Source: Streptomyces scopuliridis RB72
GTDB lineage: Bacteria; Actinomycetota; Actinomycetes; Streptomycetales; Streptomycetaceae
DNA: 64,000 nt
NCBI RefSeq assembly: GCF_000718095.1
Contig: NZ_JOEI01000004.1
Coordinates: 62,001 to 126,000 of the forward strand
Direction: 5' to 3'
Below are positions 37,588-46,100 of the stretch, piece by piece (positions within the stretch are counted from its first letter, which is position 1; every line of letters begins with the position of its first letter). The position numbers and the translations under genes were made by a program. The notes beneath the pieces were generated by a model. It searched no databases, was not told where the DNA came from, and saw only the letters and a list, made by a program, of their open reading frames with translations.

Positions 37588-38252
37588 CGGCGAGGGTGAT
37601 CGTCGCCGATGATCAGGCCGTGGTGCGCGAGGGCATTGTGATGCTGCTCGGGCTGCTGCCCGGTATCGAGGTCGTCGGCGCGGCGCGGGACGGCGAGGAG
37701 GCCGTGGCCCTCGTGGCCGAACTCGCCCCCGATGTGGTCCTGATGGATCTGCGGATGCCGCGCTGCGACGGCGTGGAGGCCACCCGCCGTATCCGCGCGG
37801 AGCACCCGGGCACGCAGGTCGTGGTGCTCACGACATACGCCGACGACGATTCGCTCTTCGCCGCGCTCCGGGCCGGTGCCCGCGGCTATCTCACCAAGGA
37901 CGCGGGCGGTGAGGAGATCGTGCGGGCCGTCGACGACGTACTGGCGGGGCAGGCCGGGCTGGCGCCCGCCGTACAGCGCCGGCTGCTGGAGCGGGTCACG
38001 GCCCCGCCCGCCGCGCCCGCCCCCGCGGAGCTGCCCGACGGGCTCACCGCCCGCGAGGCCGAGGTGCTCTCGCTGGTCGCCGAGGGCCTCTCCAACAAGG
38101 AGATCGCGCAGCGGCTGCATATCGGGGCGGCCACGGTGAAGACCCATATCAACAACCTCTTCGCGAAGACCGGTGTGCGCGACCGCGCGCAGGCCGTGCG
38201 CTACGCCTATCAGCGCGGGCTCATCCCGCCACCCGGGACAACCATCACCTGA
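37584..38252 (+). CDS. Response regulator, NarL/FixJ family
   Basis: A 222-residue regulator with a receiver domain (phospho-Asp55 in VVLMDLRMPRCDG, Lys in YLTKDAGGEEI) and a LuxR-type helix-turn-helix (LTAREAEVLSLVAEGLSNKEIAQRL) near residues 153-205. The ATG overlaps the kinase stop codon (ATGA), so the pair is translationally coupled. Targets are not known; the DUF485/symporter genes 100 bp downstream are candidates. Confidence 0.92.
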   Translation: MTARVIVADDQAVVREGIVMLLGLLPGIEVVGAARDGEEAVALVAELAPDVVLMDLRMPRCDGVEATRRIRAEHPGTQVVVLTTYADDDSLFAALRAGARGYLTKDAGGEEIVRAVDDVLAGQAGLAPAVQRRLLERVTAPPAAPAPAELPDGLTAREAEVLSLVAEGLSNKEIAQRLHIGAATVKTHINNLFAKTGVRDRAQAVRYAYQRGLIPPPGTTIT

Positions 38253-38351
38253 TGGAGTGAAGCCGGGGGAGAGAAGAGTCCGGGATCTTCCCACTCTGTC
38301 CATCCTTCTTGCACGCGGCCGAAACGGTTCGCCGACAAGGAGAGTTGACCG

Positions 38352-38837
38352 GTGGAGAAGCAGGAAGGGCGTGCCGCCGCGGCGGTACGGCTCGACGTCC
38401 CGTGGTACGAGGCGCTGTCCCCGGACTGGGGCGAGTGGGGCGGTACGGACAGCTCCGCGGCGCCCGCCGCACAGGGCCCCGACTCCCGGGGCGCGACCGA
38501 GACCGCCGACATCTACGCCGAGGTCCGGCGCAGCGCGGCCTTCCAGGAGGTGCGCGGTCGTTACCGCCGGTTCGTCATCCCCGCCTCGCTCGCCTTCCTC
38601 GGCTGGTACGTGGCGTATGTGGTGGCGGCGACGGCCGCGCCGGAGCTGATGGCCCGGCCGGTCGCGGGCGCGGTGAATGTGGCGATGGTCGCGGGCCTCG
38701 GCCAGTTCCTCTCCACCTTCCTGCTGACCTGGGCGTACGCGCGCCATGCCCGGCTCCACCGGGACCGCGCGGCGCTCGAACTGCGCTGGGCCGTGTTCGA
38801 CCGGCGGACGCGCGGCGCCGAGGGGGACGCGCGGTGA
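38352..38837 (+). CDS. DUF485 membrane protein
   Basis: A 161-residue protein. After about 60 variable residues, the DUF485 part begins with RSAAFQEVRGRYRRFVIP and continues with two membrane segments (LAFLGWYVAYVVAATAAP and VNVAMVAGLGQFLSTFLLTW). DUF485 proteins are almost always encoded directly before acetate-type sodium:solute symporters, as here, and may act with them. The GTG start follows GGAGAG a few bases upstream. Its stop overlaps the next start (GTGA). Confidence 0.85.
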   Translation: MEKQEGRAAAAVRLDVPWYEALSPDWGEWGGTDSSAAPAAQGPDSRGATETADIYAEVRRSAAFQEVRGRYRRFVIPASLAFLGWYVAYVVAATAAPELMARPVAGAVNVAMVAGLGQFLSTFLLTWAYARHARLHRDRAALELRWAVFDRRTRGAEGDAR

Positions 38838-40426
38838 GCGGCGACCACCAGCCCCTGGCGCTGCTGCTGTTCAGCGCGTTCGTCGCGGTCACGCTGGGGA
38901 TCACCACCTGGGTGAGCCGCCGCAGGCAGGGTTCCGCCGAGGAGTTCTACGCGGGCGGCCGGCTCTTCTCGCCCATGGAGAACGGATTCGCCATCGCCGG
39001 GGATTACATGTCCGCGGCCTCCTTCCTCGGGATCTCGGGCCTGATCGCCCTGTTCGGCTACGACGGCATGCTCTACTCCGTCGGCTTCCTCGTCGCCTGG
39101 CTGGTCGTGCTGTTCCTGGTGGCCGAACTCGTCCGTAACGTCGGGCGGTTCACCCTCGCCGATGTGGTCGCGGCCCGGATGCGTGAACGTCCCGTACGGA
39201 TCGCCGCGGGCACCTCCTCGGTCACCGTCTCCGTGCTCTATCTGGTCGCGCAGATGGTCGGCGCGGGCAGCCTCGTCGCGCTGCTGCTCGGCGGCACCAG
39301 CGGTGCGGCGCGCACCTGGACCGTGATCGGCGTGGGCGCGCTGATGGTCATCCATGTCTCGCTCGGCGGTATGCGCGCCACCACCTGGATCCAGATCGTC
39401 AAGGCCGTCCTGCTGATGGCCGGCGCGATCGCGCTGACCGTGCTCGTCCTGGTCCGGTTCCACGGAAACGTCAACGAGCTGCTGAACACCGCAGCGGAAC
39501 AGAGCGGCCACGGCAGGGAATTCCTCGCGCCGGGACTGCGGTACGGCGGGGACTGGACCGCCCGGATCGACTTCATCAGCCTCGGGCTGGCGCTCGTCCT
39601 CGGCACGGCCGGACTGCCGCACATCCTGTCGCGCTTCTACACCGTGCCGACCGCGCTCGCCGCCCGCCGCTCGGTCATCTGGTCCATCGGGCTGATCGGC
39701 GGCTTCTATCTGATGACGATCGTGCTCGGGTTCGGCGCGGCGGCGCTGGTCGGCACGGACGCGGTACGTGCCTCCAACGCGGCCGGGAACACCGCGGTCC
39801 CGCTGCTCGCCCTCGACCTCGGCGGCGGGGCGGGATCGACCGGCGGGACGGTGCTCTTCGCGGTGGTCGCGGCGATCGCCTTCGCGACCATCCTCGCCGT
39901 CGTCGCGGGCATCACGCTCGCCTCCTCGGCCTCCGTCGCCCATGATCTCTACGCCTCGCTCAAGCGTGCGCACACCGAGCGGCGAGGTGAAGTCGCCGTG
40001 GCACGGCTGGCGGCGGCCGGGATCGGCGCGGTGGCGATCGCGCTCAGTCTGCTGGCCCGGAACCTGAACGTGGCCTTCCTGGTCGGGCTCGCCTTCGCGG
40101 TCGCGGCCTCCGCCAATCTGCCCGTGCTGCTCTACTCGCTGTTCTGGCGGAACTTCACCACGCGCGGCGCGGTCTGGTCGGTGTACGGCGGGCTGATCCC
40201 GGCGGTCCTGCTGGTGGTGGTCTCGCCGGTGGTCTCGGGGAGCCCCGAATCGATCCTGCCCGGCGTCGACTTCGCGTACTTCCCGCTCCAGAACCCGGGG
40301 GTGGTCTCCATTCCGCTGGGCTTCCTCGCGGGCTGGTTCGGTACGGTCACCTCCACCGAGCCGCCGGACGAGGCGAGGCACGCGGAGACCGAGGTCAGAT
40401 CGCTGACCGGGGCGGGAGCGGTCTGA
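38834..40426 (+). CDS. Sodium:solute symporter, acetate/ActP-like
   Basis: A 530-residue SSS-family transporter with about 13 membrane segments. The typical ActP-like features are SAEEFYAGGRLFSPMENGFAIAGDYMSAASFLG near residue 36, GLIALFGYDGMLYSVGF, and GTAGLPHILSRFYTV near 258. The GTG overlaps the DUF485 stop, so the two are coupled. Substrate is probably acetate, propionate or another short organic acid, with Na+ as the driving ion. It is convergent with a CitA/CitB-type two-component system, which may control it. Confidence 0.85.
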   Translation: MSGDHQPLALLLFSAFVAVTLGITTWVSRRRQGSAEEFYAGGRLFSPMENGFAIAGDYMSAASFLGISGLIALFGYDGMLYSVGFLVAWLVVLFLVAELVRNVGRFTLADVVAARMRERPVRIAAGTSSVTVSVLYLVAQMVGAGSLVALLLGGTSGAARTWTVIGVGALMVIHVSLGGMRATTWIQIVKAVLLMAGAIALTVLVLVRFHGNVNELLNTAAEQSGHGREFLAPGLRYGGDWTARIDFISLGLALVLGTAGLPHILSRFYTVPTALAARRSVIWSIGLIGGFYLMTIVLGFGAAALVGTDAVRASNAAGNTAVPLLALDLGGGAGSTGGTVLFAVVAAIAFATILAVVAGITLASSASVAHDLYASLKRAHTERRGEVAVARLAAAGIGAVAIALSLLARNLNVAFLVGLAFAVAASANLPVLLYSLFWRNFTTRGAVWSVYGGLIPAVLLVVVSPVVSGSPESILPGVDFAYFPLQNPGVVSIPLGFLAGWFGTVTSTEPPDEARHAETEVRSLTGAGAV

Positions 40427-40469
40427 GGCAGGGGACACGGACACGGGCGCCGAAGCAGGGGAGTGTCCC

Positions 40470-41147
40470 TCAGCCGCTCGTCGCCCAGGCGTAGCGGTGC
40501 TCCGGACGCCCCGTCTCCCCGTACCGCAGCGTGAGCCGTACCCGCCCGGCCCGCTCCAGCAGCTTGAGATAGCGCTGCGCGGTCTGCCGGCTCATCCCCG
40601 CGCGCTCCGCGATCTCCTGCGCCGAGAGCGGTCCGTCGGCGCCCATCAGCACCCTGCGCACCACCTCAGCGGTGGTGGGGGAGTGGCCCTTGGGGAGCGC
40701 AGGGGCGCTCGCGGCGGAGAGCGCCCCGAACATCCGGTCCACCTCCGACTGTTCCGCCTCGCCGCCGCCCTCCAGGGTGCGGCGCAGCGTCGCGTACGCC
40801 TCCAGCTTGGCCCGTAGCCCGGCGAAGTTGAACGGTTTGACCAGGTACTGGAGCGCGCCGTGGCGCATCGCGGACTGGACGGTGGCGACATCGCGCGCCG
40901 CCGTCACCATGATCACGTCGGTCTGATGGCCGAGCCGCCGCAACTCCTGTACCACCGCGAGCCCGTTCTCGTCCGGCAGATAGTGGTCGAGGAGGATGAG
41001 ATCGACGGGGTGTTCGGCGAGCCGGTCGAGGGCCTCGGCGGCCGTGTGCGCCTGGGCCACCACCCGGAAGCCCGCGACCTTGGCCACATAGGCCGTATTG
41101 ATCCGCGCGACCCGGACGTCGTCGTCCACGACCAGTACGTCGATCAT
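40470..41147 (-). CDS. Response regulator, CitB/DcuR family
   Basis: A 225-residue regulator with a receiver domain (Asp54 in LILLDHYLPDENG, Lys in QYLVKPFNFAGL) and a C-terminal helix-turn-helix of the CitB type (GPLSAQEIAERAGMSRQTAQRYLKLLERAG). Its start codon overlaps the stop of the sensor kinase by four bases. Such systems control uptake of citrate or C4-dicarboxylates in many bacteria; the neighbouring symporter operon is a likely target. Confidence 0.9.
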   Translation of the reverse strand: MIDVLVVDDDVRVARINTAYVAKVAGFRVVAQAHTAAEALDRLAEHPVDLILLDHYLPDENGLAVVQELRRLGHQTDVIMVTAARDVATVQSAMRHGALQYLVKPFNFAGLRAKLEAYATLRRTLEGGGEAEQSEVDRMFGALSAASAPALPKGHSPTTAEVVRRVLMGADGPLSAQEIAERAGMSRQTAQRYLKLLERAGRVRLTLRYGETGRPEHRYAWATSG

Positions 41148-42853
41148 CGTGTCTCCCCTGCCGTGGCCTGCTCGCGGGCCGTCCCGGGTGGCGCCCCGGA
41201 CTCCGTGGTCGCGTCCGGTTCCATGCTCCCGCCCGGTTCCGCTTCCGTCAGCGCCTCCGGCAGGACGACCGTGAACTCCGCGCCGCCGTGCGCCGCCGCG
41301 CCGACCCGTGCGCTGCCGCCCTGCCGCTCGGCGAGCCTGCGCACCAGGGCCAGCCCCAGGCCGCGTTTGCCGTGGGCCGGTGGTTCCTTGGTCGACCAGC
41401 CCTCGGAGAAGACCAGTTCGCGCTGGTCGGCCGGGACGCCGGGGCCGCTGTCGGAGATCACGAGCACGACCGTACGGCCTTCGGCGCGCAGTTCCACCTC
41501 GATCCGCGGGTCCTCGGAGCCGGCCGCCGCGTCCAGCGCGTTGTCGACGAGGTTGCCGACGACCGTGACCAGGCCCTGCGGGTCGATCAGCCGGTCCGGC
41601 AGCAGCGTGCCGGTGGAGAGCCGCAGCGAGACGCCCCGCTCCGCCGCGACCGTGGCCTTGCCGACCAGCAGCGCGGCCGGCAGCGGATCATGGATCCGCT
41701 CGGTGATCTGTTCGGCGGTGGCCCGGTGCACCCCGACGACCTCGGTGACGAACTCCACCGCCTCCTCGTGCATCTCCAGCTCCAGGAGTCCCAGCAGCGT
41801 ATGCATCCGGTTCGCGTGCTCGTGGTCCTGGGCGCGCAGGGCGTCGATCAGCCCCTTGGTGGCGTCCAGCTCCCGGCCGAGCCGCTCCAGCTCCGTACGG
41901 TCGCGGAGGGTCACGACGGCCCCTCCGTCGTCCGTGGGCATCCGGTTGGCGACCAGGACGCGGCTGCCCTGGACGGCCAGCAGATCCTCGCCGACCACCC
42001 GCCCCGCCAGCACCTCGGTGGTGCGCCCGGCGCCGAGCACCTCGTCCAGCGGCTGTCCGGTGGCGTCGGGGCCGAGCCCCAGCAGCCGCTGCGCCTCGTC
42101 GTTCATCAGCCGGATCCGGCCGCTCCCGTCCAGCGCCACGACGCCTTCCCGCAGGCTGTGCAGCATGGCCTCGCGCTCGGTGAGCAGCGCCGAGATATCG
42201 GAGAAGGCCAGGTCATGGGTCTGCCGCTGGAGACGCCTGGAGATCAGATAGGCGGCGAGCGCCCCGGCGGCCAACGCGCCGCCCGCGTACGCGAGCAGCC
42301 CGGGGATCGCGGCCAGGAACCGGTCGCGGACGCTGTCGTACGCGATACCGACCGAGACGGCTCCGACGATCCGCCCGCTCTCGTCGCGCAGCGGCACCTT
42401 GCCCCGGGCGGACCGGCCGAGCGTGCCGTTGTCCAGCTCCATGACGTCCTTGCCCGCGAGGGCGTCGCTGGGGTCGGTGGAGACGACCCTGCCGATCTCG
42501 TCCAGGTCGGTGTGCGACCAGCGCACCCCGCGTCTGTCCATGATCACCACATACTCGGCGCCGGTGGACTGCCGGATGCGCTCGGCCTCGGCCTGTACGG
42601 GGCCGTCGGCCGTCGGATCCGTGGCCACGAGATCGGCGGCCACATCCGTGGAGGCCGTGGTCTCGGCGATCGCCAGCGCGCGGCGCATCGCCTGGTCGTC
42701 CAGCTCGGCGCTGAAGGGCGCGAGGAAGAGGCCCGTGGCCAGCACGGTGACGCCCGCGGCGATGGCGAGCTGCATCAGCAGCACCTGCGAGAAGACCCGG
42801 CGTGGCCAGCCGAATCGCCGTCGTCTGCCCGCGGTGCTCAGTGCGGCGTTCAT
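41144..42853 (-). CDS. Sensor histidine kinase, CitA/DcuS family
   Basis: A 569-residue kinase of the CitA/DcuS/DctS class. One membrane segment (about 24-45) leads to an extracytoplasmic PAS-like sensor (about 46-185, with ADPTADG- and AEYVVIMDRRGVRWSHTDLDEIG-type sequence), a second membrane segment (about 187-208), a cytoplasmic PAS domain with MNDEAQRLLGLG, the phosphorylation segment DHEHANRMH and the HATPase domain with SDSGPGVP and GKRGLGLALV. The ATG is chosen because the charged, then hydrophobic, N-terminus begins there; the longer frame upstream is not conserved-looking. It is coupled to the response regulator. Confidence 0.9.
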   Translation of the reverse strand: MNAALSTAGRRRRFGWPRRVFSQVLLMQLAIAAGVTVLATGLFLAPFSAELDDQAMRRALAIAETTASTDVAADLVATDPTADGPVQAEAERIRQSTGAEYVVIMDRRGVRWSHTDLDEIGRVVSTDPSDALAGKDVMELDNGTLGRSARGKVPLRDESGRIVGAVSVGIAYDSVRDRFLAAIPGLLAYAGGALAAGALAAYLISRRLQRQTHDLAFSDISALLTEREAMLHSLREGVVALDGSGRIRLMNDEAQRLLGLGPDATGQPLDEVLGAGRTTEVLAGRVVGEDLLAVQGSRVLVANRMPTDDGGAVVTLRDRTELERLGRELDATKGLIDALRAQDHEHANRMHTLLGLLELEMHEEAVEFVTEVVGVHRATAEQITERIHDPLPAALLVGKATVAAERGVSLRLSTGTLLPDRLIDPQGLVTVVGNLVDNALDAAAGSEDPRIEVELRAEGRTVVLVISDSGPGVPADQRELVFSEGWSTKEPPAHGKRGLGLALVRRLAERQGGSARVGAAAHGGAEFTVVLPEALTEAEPGGSMEPDATTESGAPPGTAREQATAGETR

Positions 42854-42902
42854 ATGTACGAACGGTAGAGGGCCGGACGCCCTTTTCGAAACTTCCACAT
42901 TG

Positions 42903-42919
42903 ACGCAAATGACTTGCGT
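42903..42919. promoter_or_regulatory. Candidate operator (ACGCAA inverted repeat)
   Basis: ACGCAAATGACTTGCGT has perfect 6-bp arms around five bases, and a third half-site ATTTGCG follows at once. CTTGCG-type half-sites also precede the LacI-family gene, so this may be its binding site. It lies 255 bp before the glucanase gene and 50 bp before the kinase gene, so the kinase could be the target instead. Confidence 0.5.
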
Positions 42920-43063
42920 AATTTGCGGTGCACTTACGGTTCCCTGCTGAGCGGCCGGAAAGCGGCGCGTGAGGCACACGGGCGGCCAACTCGGGTGGGG
43001 AACCGGGTGATTTGGTTCTGTCCGGGCGGTGGACGCACTCGCATTTCTCTGCAACTCTCTGAC

Positions 43064-43077
43064 CGCAAAACGCAAAA
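43064..43077 (+). promoter_or_regulatory. Tandem CGCAAAA units upstream of the glucanase
   Basis: Two adjacent copies of CGCAAAA, 97 bp before the glucanase start. On the opposite strand they read TTTTGCG and resemble the half-sites near the other genes of this locus. Confidence 0.4.
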
Positions 43078-43173
43078 GACTCTGTTCAGCAGTGCAGAAA
43101 TGCCTGTCCTACAGGTACGCAGCCAGAGCCGCGCCCTCGTCGCCCCCGCGCCGAGGCCGAAGATCGGGGATCC

Positions 43174-46100
43174 ATGAGATCGCTACGCCGGAGATGGCGG
43201 GTCCTCTCCGCCGCCATAGCCACCAGTCTTTTGATGATCGGCTGGCCGTCGATGACCGCTGCGGCGGCCGACGGTCCCAACATCGCCGCGGGGCGGACCG
43301 CGGCGGCGAGCGCGACATCGGGCGACGGGACCGCCCGGAACGTGACGGACGGGGATCAGTCCACGTACTGGGAGGGCGACGGCAAGAAGTTCCCCCAGTG
43401 GGTGCAGACCGACCTGGGGTCGAGCAAGCGCGTCGACCAGGTGGTGCTGAAGCTCCCCGCAGGGTGGGAGTCCCGGAAGCAGACGCTCTCCCTCCAGGGC
43501 AGCGCGGACGGCACCAGCTTCTCGACGCTGAAGTCCTCCGCCACGTACAGCTTCAGGAAGGGCGCGGGCAACAAGGTCACCGTGTCGTTCCCGGCCACCA
43601 AGGCACGCTTCGTACGGGCGAACATCACGGGCAACACGGCGGGGAAGAAGGCCCAGCTCTCCGAGCTGGAGGTGCACACCGCCGCTGCGGCGTCCGTCAA
43701 TCTCGCCCTCGGCAGGACGCTCACGGCGAGCAGCTTCACCGAGGTCTACGGGCCGGGCAACGCCAATGACGGCAACAAGGCCAGCTACTGGGAGAGCAGG
43801 AACAACGCCTTCCCGCAGTGGATCCAGGCCGACCTCGGCTCCTCGGTCCGCGTCAACCAGGTGGTGCTGCGGCTGCCGGACGGCTGGGGCGCCAGGGATC
43901 AGACGCTGAAGATCCAGGGGAGCGAGAACAACTCCGCCTTCACCGATCTGACCGCGTCCAAGGCGTACACCTTCAACGCCGCGGGCGGCCAGGCGGTGAC
44001 GATCCCCTTCGACGCCGTCACCACGCGCTATGTCCGCGTGCTGATCACGGCCAACACCGGCCAGCCCGGCGGCCAGCTCTCCGAACTGGAGATCTACGGC
44101 CCCGAGACCGGTGACACCCAGGCGCCCACCGCGCCCACGGAGCTGGCCTACACCGAGCCGGTCACCGGTCAGATCAAGCTGACCTGGAAGGCGTCCACCG
44201 ACAACACGGGCGTGACCGGCTACGACATCTACGCCAACAACGAGCTGCGCACCAGCGTCGCCGGCGATGTCACGACGTTCACCGACACCCAGCCCACCGG
44301 TACGACCGTCGCGTACTACGTACGGGCCAAGGACGCCGCCGGAAACGTCTCGGGCAACAGCAACACCGTCACCCGCCAGGGCGACAGCGGTGACACGCAG
44401 GCGCCCACCACCCCCGCCAACCTCGCCTTCACCGAGCCGTCCTCCGGCCAGATCAAGCTGACCTGGGGCGCCTCGACGGACAACACGGGCGTGACGGGGT
44501 ACGAGATCTACGCCAACAACGCGCTGCGCCAGACCGTGGCCGGCGATGTCACCACGTACACGGACACCCAGCCCGTCGGCACGACCGTCTCGTACTACGT
44601 ACGGGCCAAGGACGCGGCGGGCAACCGCTCCGGCAACAGCAACACGGTCACCAGGAACGGCAGCAGCGGATCGGCGTCGAACCTCGCCGTCGGCAAGCCG
44701 ATCAGCGCGTCCTCCGTGATCCACACCTTCGTCGCGGAGAACGCCAACGACAACAGCGTCACCACTTACTGGGAGGGCGCGGGCGGCAGCTACCCCAACA
44801 CGCTCACGGTGAAACTGGGCGCCAACGCGGACACCCAGAGCGTGGTCGTCAAGCTCAACCCGGACAGCAGCTGGGGAGCGCGGACGCAGAACATCCAGGT
44901 CCTGGGACGTGAGCAGAGCGCCTCGGGTCTCACCAGCCTGGTGGCGGCCAAGGACTACGCGTTCAGCCCGGCGAGCGGGAACGCGGTGACCATCCCGGTC
45001 AGCGCGCGCGTCGCCGACGTCCAGCTGAAGTTCACCTCCAACACCGGCTCCGGCGCGGGGCAGGTGGCGGAGTTCCAGGTGCTCGGCGAGCCGGCGCCCA
45101 ACCCGGACCTCCAGGTCACGGCGGTCAGTGCGGCCCCCGCGGCGCCGGTCGAGTCCGACCCGATCACCCTGTCGGCGACCGTACGCAACTCCGGGGCTGT
45201 CGCCGCACCGGCCAGCACGGTCGAGTTCCAGCTCGGCGGCAGCAAGGCGGCCACCGCTTCGGTGGGCGCCCTGGCGGCCGGGGCCTCGGCCACCGTCACG
45301 GCGGACATCGGCCCGCGCGACGCCGGTTCGTACCAGCTCGGCGCGGTCGCGGACCCGGCCAATCTGATCATCGAACAGAACGAGACCAACAACTCCTACA
45401 CCAGCCCCACCGCGCTGGTGGTGAGGCCGGTCTCCAGCTCGGACCTGGTCGCCGCGACCGTCTCCACCTCACCGTCCTCGCCCTCGGCCGGGGACACCGT
45501 CACCTTCTCGGTGGCGGTCAAGAACCAGGGCACGGTGGCCTCCGCGGCCGGCGCCCATGGCATCACGCTCTCGCTGCTCGACTCCAAGGGCGCCACGGTC
45601 AAGACCCTGACCGGCGCGTATAACGGCACCATCGCCGCCGGGGCGACCACCCCGCCGGTCGGCCTCGGCACCTGGGCGGCGGCCAACGGCTCGTACACCG
45701 TGAAGGTCGTCCTCGCCGACGACGCCAACGAACTGCCGGTGAAGCGCGCGAACAACACCAGCACACAGCCGCTGTTCGTCGGGCGCGGCGCCAATATGCC
45801 GTACGACATGTACGAGGCGGAGGACGGCACGACGGGCGGCGGCGCACAGGTCGTCGGCCCGAACAGGACTGTCGGCGATGTCGCGGGCGAGGCGTCGGGC
45901 CGTAAGGCCGTCACGCTCAACAACACCGGCAACTACGTCGAGTTCACCACCAGGGCCAGTACGAACACGCTGGTCACGCGGTTCTCGATACCGGACTCGG
46001 CGGGCGGCGGTGGCATCAACTCCACCCTGAACATCTATGTCGACGGCACGTTCCTCAAGGCGATCGACCTCACCTCCAAGTACGCGTGGCTGTACGGAGC

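Larger units (their letters stand above)
42854..43173. other. Divergent region between CitA-like kinase and alpha-glucanase
   Basis: About 320 bp with no gene. It contains the inverted repeat at 42903-42919 and two tandem CGCAAAA units at 43064-43077, both listed separately. The remainder has no recognisable feature. The glucanase start has only a weak ribosome binding site (GGGGATCC). Confidence 0.6.
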
